A model generated the notes under the pieces. It was not told where the DNA came from, did not search any database, and was given only the letters and a program-made list of their open reading frames with translations. From NCBI GenBank assembly GCA_947505195.1, contig CANNIM010000003.1, positions 1-34,603 of the forward strand: a stretch of DNA of 34,603 nt. The letters are read 5' to 3'. The stretch's first letter is position 1; each line of letters begins with the position of its first letter. The position numbers were made by a program, and so were the translations under genes. Shown piece by piece: positions 19,380 to 27,382 of the stretch. Source of the DNA: Actinomycetota bacterium. GTDB lineage: Bacteria > Actinomycetota > Actinomycetes > Nanopelagicales > Nanopelagicaceae.

Positions 19380-20042
19380 ATGAGAATTGCGATTGCAGGC
19401 GCAGGTAATGTCGGTCGTTCAATTGCGCGCGAACTTATAGAAAATGGACATGAAGTTCTTTTAATTGATCGCGATCCAAAGGCGCTAAAACTTGAGAGCG
19501 TTACAAATGCGGAATGGCTTATGGCTGATGTGTGTGAAATTTCATCGCTGGATAATGCAAAGCTAGATACCTGCCAAGTAATGATCGCTGCTACCGGTGA
19601 TGACAAGGTAAATCTCGTTGCTTCACTTTTAGCTAAGACTGAATATGGCGTTCCTAGAGTTGTAGCACGTGTAAATCACCCAAAGAATGAGTGGATGTTC
19701 GACTCCTCATGGGGCGTAGATGTATCAGTTTCAACTCCAAGAATCATCTCTGCAATTGTTGAAGAGGCTGTTTCAGTAGGAGATGTTGTTCGTCTATTCT
19801 CAATTCGCAAGGGTGAAGCAAGTTTGGTAGAAATTACCCTTCCGGAAGCAGCAAAGTGTTTGGGTCGCACTGTTGAAGAGGTACAACTACCTGAGAATGC
19901 AACACTTGCGGCAATCGTTCGCGACGGTCAAGTAATAACTCCACATGCGCATGATGTTTACTCTGCTGGAGATGAACTTCTCTTTGTTGCTACCGCTGCG
20001 GCTGAAGAGTTATTGAAGAACTGCTTTATCTCAAGTAATTAA
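19380..20042 (+). CDS. TrkA family potassium uptake protein, second copy
   Basis: MRIAIAGAGNVGRSIARELIENGHEVLLIDRDPKAL...VMIAATGDDKVNLVASLLAKTEYGVPRVVARVNHPKNEWMF; tandem with the first TrkA. Confidence 0.92.
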   Translation: MRIAIAGAGNVGRSIARELIENGHEVLLIDRDPKALKLESVTNAEWLMADVCEISSLDNAKLDTCQVMIAATGDDKVNLVASLLAKTEYGVPRVVARVNHPKNEWMFDSSWGVDVSVSTPRIISAIVEEAVSVGDVVRLFSIRKGEASLVEITLPEAAKCLGRTVEEVQLPENATLAAIVRDGQVITPHAHDVYSAGDELLFVATAAAEELLKNCFISSN

Positions 20043-20647
20043 TCGGCCTTTGCAGTTGGAACTGATCTAATCACGATCCAAGTTCCCCATAGCGTCGCCA
20101 AGTAAAGTGGGAATCCTAAGAAAATATTTGCAATTCCCAGAGCATTTAATTGATTGGCTTTAAAGAGCGGATACTGAACCACTAGACGAATAGCAAATAG
20201 TGCAAACCAGATCCAAGTCGCCTTCTTATAGGCAGCCATACGAGCCGGATTTTTCCGCCAATTTAAATTCTCTCCCAAGATTGGACCCAATAGAACTCCA
20301 ATTAGCGGCCACTTAATTAGAATTGAAATTAAATAGACCAGCGCGAAGGCCGAGTTTTTCCAGAGACTTGGAGCGTAATAATCTTTCGCTTCACCAGTCT
20401 TCCAAGCGAACCATCCGCAGAAAGCGATTCCGATAAAACCAGAGATTGAATGCGTCAAGGTATCGCGTTTGATTAACCGCCAAATCATTAAAAGCGCAGC
20501 AGTTGCAATTGAGATATACAAACAGGCCTTCAAATTATGTGTGATGTTATAAGTAAGTAGAAAAATCAGTGATGGAATTGTGGAATCAATAATTCCCTTC
20601 TTGCCACCAAGAGCTGTTACAACTTTCGCCTTTTCTTCTTCTTGCAT
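20039..20647 (-). CDS. DUF3159 domain-containing membrane protein
   Basis: VVTALGGKKGIIDSTIPSLIFLLTYNITHNLKACLYISIATAALLMIWRLIKRDTLTHSISGFIGIAFCGWFAWKTGEAKDYYAPSLWKN; downstream of dut and convergent with TrkA as in other Actinobacteria. Confidence 0.87.
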   Translation of the reverse strand: MQEEEKAKVVTALGGKKGIIDSTIPSLIFLLTYNITHNLKACLYISIATAALLMIWRLIKRDTLTHSISGFIGIAFCGWFAWKTGEAKDYYAPSLWKNSAFALVYLISILIKWPLIGVLLGPILGENLNWRKNPARMAAYKKATWIWFALFAIRLVVQYPLFKANQLNALGIANIFLGFPLYLATLWGTWIVIRSVPTAKAD

Positions 20648-21090
20648 CAGCCTTTACCTCCTGTAGAACCGAATCCACCAGCACCACGATCAGAACCAGG
20701 CAGGGTTTTAACTTCAACAAATGCTGCGTGCTCAACTCTTTGAATAACCAACTGCGCGATTCGATCACCTTTTTTAAATGAGATTGCCTCTTTTGGATCA
20801 TGATTGATTAAAATTATTTGAAGCTCACCGCGAAAACCAGCATCAACTGTCCCTGGGGAATTAACCATTGTGACGCCATGTTTTATTGCCAAACCAGAGC
20901 GCGGGTGAACTAAGGCAACATAACCGTTTGGAAGTGCGATTGAAATTCCAGTTGGAACTAGCGTCCGCTCCCCTGGTTGCAGAGTTACATCGATTCGAGA
21001 AGTTAAATCAGCGCCAGCATCGCCAGGCTTTGCATAACTAGGCATCGGAATCGAAGAATCCAAGCGGGTAATTAAAATTTCAACGCTCAT
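20647..21090 (-). CDS. dut: dUTP diphosphatase
   Basis: AKPGDAGADLTS, HPRSGLAIKHGVTMVNSPGTVDAGFRGELQIILIN, KKGDRIAQLVIQRV, RGAGGFGSTGGKG. Confidence 0.97.
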   Translation of the reverse strand: MSVEILITRLDSSIPMPSYAKPGDAGADLTSRIDVTLQPGERTLVPTGISIALPNGYVALVHPRSGLAIKHGVTMVNSPGTVDAGFRGELQIILINHDPKEAISFKKGDRIAQLVIQRVEHAAFVEVKTLPGSDRGAGGFGSTGGKG

Positions 21091-21671
21091 GGATTAATTT
21101 CAAACTCTGGATCAACAAAAGCAAGAAGCTCAGGATGCGCAGTTACGTGATCCAAGTAGGCCTTAGGTGCATTGTCCAAGAAGTGCTGCATCGGAACTAC
21201 TACAAAGAGCGCTGCTGCTCTCACTGCAATCGGACCATTAACTGAATCAATCCGACCGACAGCGCTGCAATAAACTTTACGATTAACCTGGCCGGTAATT
21301 GCCGCACTTATATGTAGAACTGTTCCTAGCGGAACCGGAAGCAGAAAATCGGTTTCCAGCCTTGCAGTAACTGCAGGAGAGCGAATCAACCACATTAGTT
21401 TTCCGAGAGCCTCATCAAAAGCAAGAGATAAGAGTCCGCCGTGTGCAAGCCCAGGTGCGCCTTGATGATCTTCGGTAACGGTAAATACTGCAGTTAAATT
21501 CTGACCATCACCTGCATGTGCAACTAAATGCAGACCAGTTGGATGCAATTCTCCGCAACCAAAGCAATGTCCAAAGTGAGAAGGTATTTTTGTACCAGGT
21601 AGTGGCGCCTTGGCATGGCGAGGTGGAATCTCTGCACCCTCTGGCGGCACCGTACTTGGAACGCGACTCAT
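21087..21671 (-). CDS. PaaI/hotdog-fold thioesterase family protein
   Basis: HCFGCGELHPTGLHL...GAPGLAHGGLLSLAFDEALGKLMWL; hotdog 4HBT pattern. Confidence 0.87.
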   Translation of the reverse strand: MSRVPSTVPPEGAEIPPRHAKAPLPGTKIPSHFGHCFGCGELHPTGLHLVAHAGDGQNLTAVFTVTEDHQGAPGLAHGGLLSLAFDEALGKLMWLIRSPAVTARLETDFLLPVPLGTVLHISAAITGQVNRKVYCSAVGRIDSVNGPIAVRAAALFVVVPMQHFLDNAPKAYLDHVTAHPELLAFVDPEFEINP

Positions 21672-21738
21672 GAGTGAAGCCTAACCTGCGATGATGTTTG
21701 AGCAAATAAACGCAACGGTTATGCCGTAGCGTGCGCCT

Positions 21739-22221
21739 GTGGGAAAAATTAACAGACATAAAGATTTGGACTACGGGATTCCCATTTATCAAGAGAAGAT
21801 GAATTGGAGCAAATCGCTCTGGCTCTTTGCGATATTTATGGCAGCTTCAGTTTCCTTATCAATATGGGCGGCGCTAGGAAATGGAGCCGCGCTTGGTGTC
21901 TCCTTGATTCAACTCATCCTTCTAATTTTTGCTGCCAAGCGAACTGCACTGCAGATAACCGTTACTAAAGGCTGGTTGCTAGTTGGACCGGCAGCCATAG
22001 AGCGAGCTTTTATCCACAATTTCAAAGCGCTGGAATCCGCAGAATTTAAACGCGTTCGAGGCGTGGATGCCGACCCTGCAAGTTATTTAGAAATTAGATT
22101 TTGGGTAAGTACTGCAATCAAAATTGATTTGAGGGACCCAAAAGATAAAACGCCCTACTGGCTAATAAGCACCAATAGAGCGAATGAGTTAGCTAAATTA
22201 CTTAACGTTGCAGAACACTGA
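21739..22221 (+). CDS. DUF3093 domain-containing membrane protein
   Basis: IYQEKMNWSKSLWLFAIFMAASVSLSIWAALGNGAALG...WVSTAIKIDLRDPKDKTPYWLISTNRANELAKLL; convergent with DUF4193 and near dut as in other Actinobacteria. Confidence 0.82.
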   Translation: MGKINRHKDLDYGIPIYQEKMNWSKSLWLFAIFMAASVSLSIWAALGNGAALGVSLIQLILLIFAAKRTALQITVTKGWLLVGPAAIERAFIHNFKALESAEFKRVRGVDADPASYLEIRFWVSTAIKIDLRDPKDKTPYWLISTNRANELAKLLNVAEH

Positions 22222-22222
22222 C

Positions 22223-22519
22223 CTAGGCACAATCCTTACAAACTGCTTTTGCGCCCTCACCTTTTGCGAGTTGTGAAGCGTGATGAACTAAGAAACATCT
22301 TGAGCAAGTGAATTCATCTTCTTGCTTTGGAACTACTCGAACCGTTAACTCTTCGCCTGAAAGATCAGCGCCTGGAAGTTCAAGATTCTCGGCCGCATCC
22401 TCTTCGTCAATATCTACTTGACCAGATTGAGCATCTGCTCTGCGAGCTTTGAGTTCTTCAAGTGATTCTTCATGAAGTTCTTCATCTTGCTTTCGAGGTG
22501 TGTCGTAATCCGTTGCCAT
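22223..22519 (-). CDS. DUF4193 domain-containing protein (small, acidic, C-terminal CxxC pairs)
   Basis: MATDYDTPRKQDEELHEESLEELKARRADAQSGQVDIDEEDAAENLELPGADLSGEELTVRVVPKQEDEFTCSRCFLVHHASQL...CKDCA. Confidence 0.92.
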   Translation of the reverse strand: MATDYDTPRKQDEELHEESLEELKARRADAQSGQVDIDEEDAAENLELPGADLSGEELTVRVVPKQEDEFTCSRCFLVHHASQLAKGEGAKAVCKDCA

Positions 22520-22580
22520 GACACCTCCTCTTAAAAATTACGGCAGCAATTCTTATAACTGCCAACAGGGCGGATAGTGT

Positions 22581-22608
22581 CGTATAAGTAGTCCGCTTAC
22601 CTAATCAA
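22581..22608 (-). promoter_or_regulatory. Candidate sigma-70-type promoter for the DUF4193 gene
   Basis: Minus strand TTGATT-N16-TATACG, -35 at 22608-22603 and -10 at 22586-22581, about 60 bp upstream of the ATG at 22519. Confidence 0.45.
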
Positions 22609-22664
22609 CTCTCGGCGTGTCGAGATTATTCCCGCCTACAGCACTCATCCTGCTGGATTCTTGA

Positions 22665-23633
22665 TTAATCCTTAAGGCGGATTGGATTCTGCCCTCTAGC
22701 AACTAAACGATCGAAGTGAGCATCGCGTTTTTCAACAAATTTAGAGACATCAGCTTCTGCTGCAGCGATATATGCAGCCAACTCATCGCGAGCGGCTGCG
22801 CCCTCGGCTGTGAAATCTTCACGGTTGAAGATATTCCAAGCACGTAGAACTGGAGCGACTACATCTTCTAAATGAGATTTTGGATCATAAATACCAGCAA
22901 GTGCAATCTGCACCGACTTTCTTCCCCAACCTGGCATGCCCGCACCTGGCATTTGGAAATTCGTTACAACATCTTTGATTGCAACCATTGCAGCGTTTGG
23001 CTCCATATCAATCGCAGCACCTAAAAGATTGCGATAGAACAACATATGCAGATTTTCATCGAGCGCTACCCGCGCCAACATTCCTTCGCAAATCGAATCA
23101 TTTGAAATTCGCCCAGTATTGCGATGTGAAATTCGAGTCGCTAGCTCTTGGAATGTTACATAAGAAACAGTATGCAACATATCGTTGTCATAAGGAGTTT
23201 GATAGCCCACCATCATGTGGGCCATACGTAAATCTTCAAGCTCATTTGGATCAACGCCCCGAGTTGCCATCAAATAGTCACGCATAACAATTCCGTGACG
23301 GGCTTCTTCAGCGGTCCAGCGATTAATCCAGGTATTCCATGCACCTTCGCGGCTCATCGAAACTGCAATTTCGGTGTGGTAACTCGGCAGATTATCTTCA
23401 GTTAGTAAATTTAAAATTAGTGAATCTTGCGCAATCGCACTTAGCTTTGAATCTTTTGCTTCCCAGGCATCACCATTTAGAGGACCAGCAAATGTTCGAC
23501 CCTCACTCCATGGTACGAATTCGTGTGGGTACCAATCTTTTGTGGTTGCAACGTGGCGCTCTAATTCGACCTCAACAACTGGTTCTAAATCGCGAATTAA
23601 CCGCGCTTGAATCTTCGGATCGATTGATGCCAT
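22665..23633 (-). CDS. Acyl-ACP desaturase (ferritin-like di-iron, stearoyl-ACP desaturase family)
   Basis: Di-iron ligands TEDNLPSYHTEI, WTAEEARHGIVMRDYL, RVALDENLHMLFYRN; DWYPHEFVPWSEGRTF. Confidence 0.92.
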   Translation of the reverse strand: MASIDPKIQARLIRDLEPVVEVELERHVATTKDWYPHEFVPWSEGRTFAGPLNGDAWEAKDSKLSAIAQDSLILNLLTEDNLPSYHTEIAVSMSREGAWNTWINRWTAEEARHGIVMRDYLMATRGVDPNELEDLRMAHMMVGYQTPYDNDMLHTVSYVTFQELATRISHRNTGRISNDSICEGMLARVALDENLHMLFYRNLLGAAIDMEPNAAMVAIKDVVTNFQMPGAGMPGWGRKSVQIALAGIYDPKSHLEDVVAPVLRAWNIFNREDFTAEGAAARDELAAYIAAAEADVSKFVEKRDAHFDRLVARGQNPIRLKD

Positions 23634-23661
23634 TGGTGGAACTTAGCGCAGGCCTCTAGTT

Positions 23662-23671
23662 ACTCGCGAGT
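23662..23671. promoter_or_regulatory. Perfect palindrome ACTCGCGAGT upstream of the desaturase (TetR-operator-like)
   Basis: 10-bp perfect palindrome in the 48-bp trmD/desaturase gap, about 30 bp before the desaturase ATG. Confidence 0.45.
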
Positions 23672-23681
23672 TAAAAACCAA

Positions 23682-24392
23682 TTAGTTGGGGCGATTCTTG
23701 GTGCGAATTCGTGCCTGCTCTAATCGCCACTTCGCAATTTCACCATGATTTCCCGACAGTAGGACATCAGGAACGCTTAATCCGCGCCACTCTTTTGGCT
23801 TTGTGTAATTTGGATATTCCACCAAAGCCCCATCATCTGATGTCAAAGTGTGTGACTCTTCATCAAGTGAGGCTGGGTTACCAATAACACCTGGCAGCAA
23901 GCGAATGATCGCTTCCATAATGACAAGTGTCGCTACTTCTCCGCCACCTAAAACATAATCTCCGATAGATATTTCACGAACTTTGAAGTTTTTCTGAGTA
24001 GAGTAAAAATCACTTACCCGAACATCGATTCCTTCGTAGCGCCCGCAAGCGAATATCAAGTGCTTAGATTTTGTTAGCTCAATCGCAAGCTCTTGGGTTA
24101 ACTTCTGACCGGCCGGTGTTAAGACTATTAATTCATGGACTTCATTAGGAACAAGTTCTGCAACCGCATCAATTGCACTGCCCCAAGGTTCTGGTGACAT
24201 CACCATTCCAGCGCCACCACCATAAGGTGTGTCATCAACTGAACCATGAACATCACTTGTTTGGTCTCGAAGATCATGTATTCCAATAGAAATTAGACCA
24301 GCTGCTTGCGCCTTACCAATCAGTGAAAGATTTAACGGAGCTAAATATTCAGGAAATATTGTGATTACATCAAAGCGATTAACGTTATTCAT
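23682..24392 (-). CDS. trmD: tRNA (guanosine(37)-N1)-methyltransferase
   Basis: FDVITIFPEYLAPL, DDTPYGGGAGMVM, ACGRYEGIDVRV, EISIGDYVLGGGEVATLVIMEAI, LSGNHGEIAKWR. Confidence 0.97.
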   Translation of the reverse strand: MNNVNRFDVITIFPEYLAPLNLSLIGKAQAAGLISIGIHDLRDQTSDVHGSVDDTPYGGGAGMVMSPEPWGSAIDAVAELVPNEVHELIVLTPAGQKLTQELAIELTKSKHLIFACGRYEGIDVRVSDFYSTQKNFKVREISIGDYVLGGGEVATLVIMEAIIRLLPGVIGNPASLDEESHTLTSDDGALVEYPNYTKPKEWRGLSVPDVLLSGNHGEIAKWRLEQARIRTKNRPN

Positions 24393-24888
24393 CTAATAAT
24401 CCAATTGGTGGGACGATAACGATTCTGCGATTTTTAACATCCACGATAGGAACTATAGCTTTTACGAATGGGATCAAAACTTCACGACCGTTGTAATCAA
24501 CGGCGAGCACATCTTGGCCCGGTAAATTGATTACATCGGTTACTAGACCGATTTCAAGCCCCGCTTCCGTTGTGACTTGGCATTGAAGCAACTGTTGAAC
24601 ATGGAAGTCATCTTCAGTTGAGTCTGCATCGATATCTACATCGGCAAGCAATAAAACATTTTTAAGTTTTTCAATTTCGTTGCGATCGCTAATTCCAGCA
24701 AACCCCAGCAAAAGAGTTCCGTTGTGGTCTCTAACTGATGTAATAGTTAGTGGACCAAAAGTTGATGGCTCCGTCGCAAGGACAGAGCCAATATAAAATC
24801 GATTTTCAGGTTGATCAGTGCGAACTTCTACTGTCGCCTCACCAAGAACTCCATGTGCGCGACCAATTCTGGCAACGACAAGTTGCAC
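24385..24888 (-). CDS. rimM: Ribosome maturation factor RimM
   Basis: VVARIGRAHGVLGEATVEVRTDQPENRF...VDYNGREVLIPFVKAIVPIVDVKNRRIVIVPPIGLLDE. Confidence 0.95.
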   Translation of the reverse strand: MQLVVARIGRAHGVLGEATVEVRTDQPENRFYIGSVLATEPSTFGPLTITSVRDHNGTLLLGFAGISDRNEIEKLKNVLLLADVDIDADSTEDDFHVQQLLQCQVTTEAGLEIGLVTDVINLPGQDVLAVDYNGREVLIPFVKAIVPIVDVKNRRIVIVPPIGLLDE

Positions 24889-24890
24889 TA

Positions 24891-25130
24891 TTAGCGAGCC
24901 TCGTCAGCCTCGATGAGATCTACGCGAACTGAACGACCAGCAATTGCACTAATAACTGTGCGAAGTGCACGTGCAGTGCGACCATTGCGGCCGATCACTT
25001 TGCCAATGTCATCTGGATTAACTCGAACTTCTAGCGTTGTCCCACGACGATGATCTTTAGTTGTAATAACTACATCATCAGGATTATCAACAATCCCCTT
25101 AACTAGATGTTCTAGCGCTTCATCAATCAT
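24891..25130 (-). CDS. khpA: KH-domain RNA-binding protein KhpA
   Basis: LEHLVKGIVDNPDDVVITTKDHRRGTTLEVRVNPDDIGKVIGRNGRTARALRTVISA; between rpsP and rimM. Confidence 0.94.
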   Translation of the reverse strand: MIDEALEHLVKGIVDNPDDVVITTKDHRRGTTLEVRVNPDDIGKVIGRNGRTARALRTVISAIAGRSVRVDLIEADEAR

Positions 25131-25132
25131 TG

Positions 25133-25708
25133 TTATTCAGCTGCCGCTTCTGGAGTAGCTTCTACTTCTGGAGCCGGCGTTTCAAGAGTTTCAGTCAGAT
25201 TTGTTTCATCTGAAGCTGGAACCACTGCCTCATTCGATTCTGTCTCAGTTTGGACAGGAACCTCTGCCTCGACAGTTTCGGTTACGGCTTGGACAGGTGC
25301 TGCCTTTGCAGCTAACTTCTCAGCAGCCTTCTTCTTCATAGTTGTCGCGCCATCTGCTGGCTCGTTCATTGCATCTTTAACAGCTGCTTCGTATGCAACG
25401 CGCTTGTGTGGCTTCTCAGCAATTTTCTTAAGTGTTCCCTCTGAACCAGGAAGACCCTTAAACTTCTGCCAATCACCAGTAATTTTTAATAGCGCTGCTA
25501 CTGCTTCAGTTGGTTGTGCACCAACAGATAACCAGTACTGAGCACGGTCTGATGTAACTTCAATCAGTGATGGCTCTGAACCTGGTGAGTAACGGCCGAT
25601 CTCTTCAATTGCACGTGAGTTACGAGCCGCACGTGAATCTGAAACTACGATACGAAAATGTGGGGTGCGGATTTTTCCCATACGCATTAATCTAATTTTT
25701 ACGGCCAC
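25133..25708 (-). CDS. rpsP: 30S ribosomal protein bS16 with long acidic C-terminal tail
   Basis: [80 protein letters not shown]. Confidence 0.97.
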   Translation of the reverse strand: MAVKIRLMRMGKIRTPHFRIVVSDSRAARNSRAIEEIGRYSPGSEPSLIEVTSDRAQYWLSVGAQPTEAVAALLKITGDWQKFKGLPGSEGTLKKIAEKPHKRVAYEAAVKDAMNEPADGATTMKKKAAEKLAAKAAPVQAVTETVEAEVPVQTETESNEAVVPASDETNLTETLETPAPEVEATPEAAAE

Positions 25709-25899
25709 GAAGGCTTTCTCCTTGTTTTAAGCGGAATTAATTTCGTTGTGACAGTGGGAGCGTCACTCAAAAAATAAAACCTATTTGAAAATATCTTTCA
25801 CCTCTTGGCGAAGATCGCTTGGGGGTAGAGGGCCCCTTGCAGGAGGCCAATCTTGCCAGCCACAAGCGCATAACCCAAATTGCGATTTTGCTCTGGATA

Positions 25900-27366
25900 T
25901 CAGCTCTCGAGCGCCCGCTTCGCTGGGTTCCCAGAGCGTGATTTCTTCTTATTTTGAGGCACTGAAACTTTAGGCACATTAGGCAATGTGGGCATACCCG
26001 GAGGCATCTGCATTCCCGGAGGTAACTGCATCCCACCCTTCCCAGTTCGCATTTGCTTCATAACTTTTTGGGCCTGGCTAAATCTTTCTACCAATGAATT
26101 CACATCGGAAACTTGGCGACCACTTCCGTTAGCAATTCTAGATCTCCTTGAACCATTTAACACTTTTGGATCTCGTCGTTCCGTCGGAGTCATTGATTGA
26201 ACGATTGATTGCGTCTTAACAAGTTCACCTTCATCGAACTGTTCTAACTGCTTCTTCATTGCGCCAGAATTTGCACCAGAATTTGCAACAGGAAGCATGC
26301 CAAGTAGCTTGGTCATAGAACCCATCTTCTTCATTGCTTCTAACTGAGAGAGGAAGTCATCTAGCGTGAAATCTTCACCGCTAGCAAATTTTGTCTCTAA
26401 CTTTGCTGCAGTTTCACTATCAAAGGCTCCCTTGGTCTGCTCTGCAAGAGTTTGAATATCACCAAGTCCAAGTATTCGCGAAGCCATGCGATCTGGATAG
26501 AAGAGATCAAAATCTGTGACTTTTTCACCGGTCGCGGCGAACATGATTGGTTTACCCGTAACTTGCGTTATTGAAAGCGCGGCACCACCTCTCGCATCAC
26601 CATCTAATTTACTTAGAACTATCGCATCAAAGCCAACGCCTTCTTGGAATGCTTGTGCGGTTCGCACTGCATCTTGTCCAACCATGGCATCTACTACATA
26701 AAGAACTTCATCGGGCGAGATTGCATCCCGAATCCGTTTTGCCTGTGTCATCAATTCTGCATCGATACCAAGTCGACCTGCAGTATCAACAATTACGATG
26801 TTATGTAATTTATCTTGGGCAAAAGCCAAGCCGTTCTTGGCAACTTTAACGGGATCGCCAACACCGTTACCTGGTTCAGGGGCGAACACCGGAACTCCGA
26901 TGCTTTCGCCAACAACTTGAAGTTGAGTAACTGCGTTAGGGCGCTGTAGATCTGAGGCGACTAATAGCGGAGTATTTCCTTGATCTTTCAAATATTTTGC
27001 AAGCTTGCCTGCCAGCGAAGTCTTTCCTGCGCCTTGAAGGCCGGTAAGCAAAATAACTGTTGGCGGTTTTTTCGCCAATCTAATCCGTCTGGCACTTCCC
27101 CCAAGAATTTCGATTAGAAGTGAGTTAACAATTTCGAAAACAGCGTTTGCTGGGTTTGTAGATTTATTTAGATCTTCAAGTACTTCATTTGTTCGGACCT
27201 TAAGTTGCTCAATAAAAGATTCAACTACAGATAGCGAAACATCAGAATCTAGAAGCGCGCTACGAATTTCTGTGGCTATCTCATCGATATCACCAGATTT
27301 AAGTCTGCCTTTACTGCGAAGCGAGGAGAAAGCGCCTTGAAACTTCGCCGATAAGGATTCAAACAT
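25900..27366 (-). CDS. ffh: Signal recognition particle protein Ffh
   Basis: LTGLQGAGKTSLAGKLAKYL, VIVDTAGRLGIDAELM, LSKLDGDARGGAALSI; M domain with GMLP, RRDP, GSRRSRIANGSGRQVSDVNSL. Confidence 0.97.
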   Translation of the reverse strand: MFESLSAKFQGAFSSLRSKGRLKSGDIDEIATEIRSALLDSDVSLSVVESFIEQLKVRTNEVLEDLNKSTNPANAVFEIVNSLLIEILGGSARRIRLAKKPPTVILLTGLQGAGKTSLAGKLAKYLKDQGNTPLLVASDLQRPNAVTQLQVVGESIGVPVFAPEPGNGVGDPVKVAKNGLAFAQDKLHNIVIVDTAGRLGIDAELMTQAKRIRDAISPDEVLYVVDAMVGQDAVRTAQAFQEGVGFDAIVLSKLDGDARGGAALSITQVTGKPIMFAATGEKVTDFDLFYPDRMASRILGLGDIQTLAEQTKGAFDSETAAKLETKFASGEDFTLDDFLSQLEAMKKMGSMTKLLGMLPVANSGANSGAMKKQLEQFDEGELVKTQSIVQSMTPTERRDPKVLNGSRRSRIANGSGRQVSDVNSLVERFSQAQKVMKQMRTGKGGMQLPPGMQMPPGMPTLPNVPKVSVPQNKKKSRSGNPAKRALES

Positions 27367-27382
27367 GGCAGGAGATTACTAG

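Noticed and set aside
18712-20042. Tandem TrkA pair as a possible recent duplication
   Set aside because: The two copies are divergent in sequence and a tandem pair of TrkA proteins at this locus is typical of Actinobacteria.
22560-22640. Possible tRNA-like fold (GGGCGGA...CCCGCC) in the DUF4193 upstream gap
   Set aside because: No T-arm GTTCNANNC motif or consistent acceptor/anticodon pairing; better explained as a promoter region.
25800-25870. Possible SRP (4.5S/ffs) RNA next to ffh
   Set aside because: The conserved 4.5S apical motif (GGUCAGGUCCGGAAGGAAGCAGCC-like) was not seen on either strand; an Infernal search would be needed before any such call.
25767-26036. 89-aa minus-strand ORF and 62-aa plus-strand ORF across the ffh end and the ffh-rpsP gap
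   Set aside because: Out of frame with ffh over half their length, no recognisable domain; the gap looks non-coding and structured instead.
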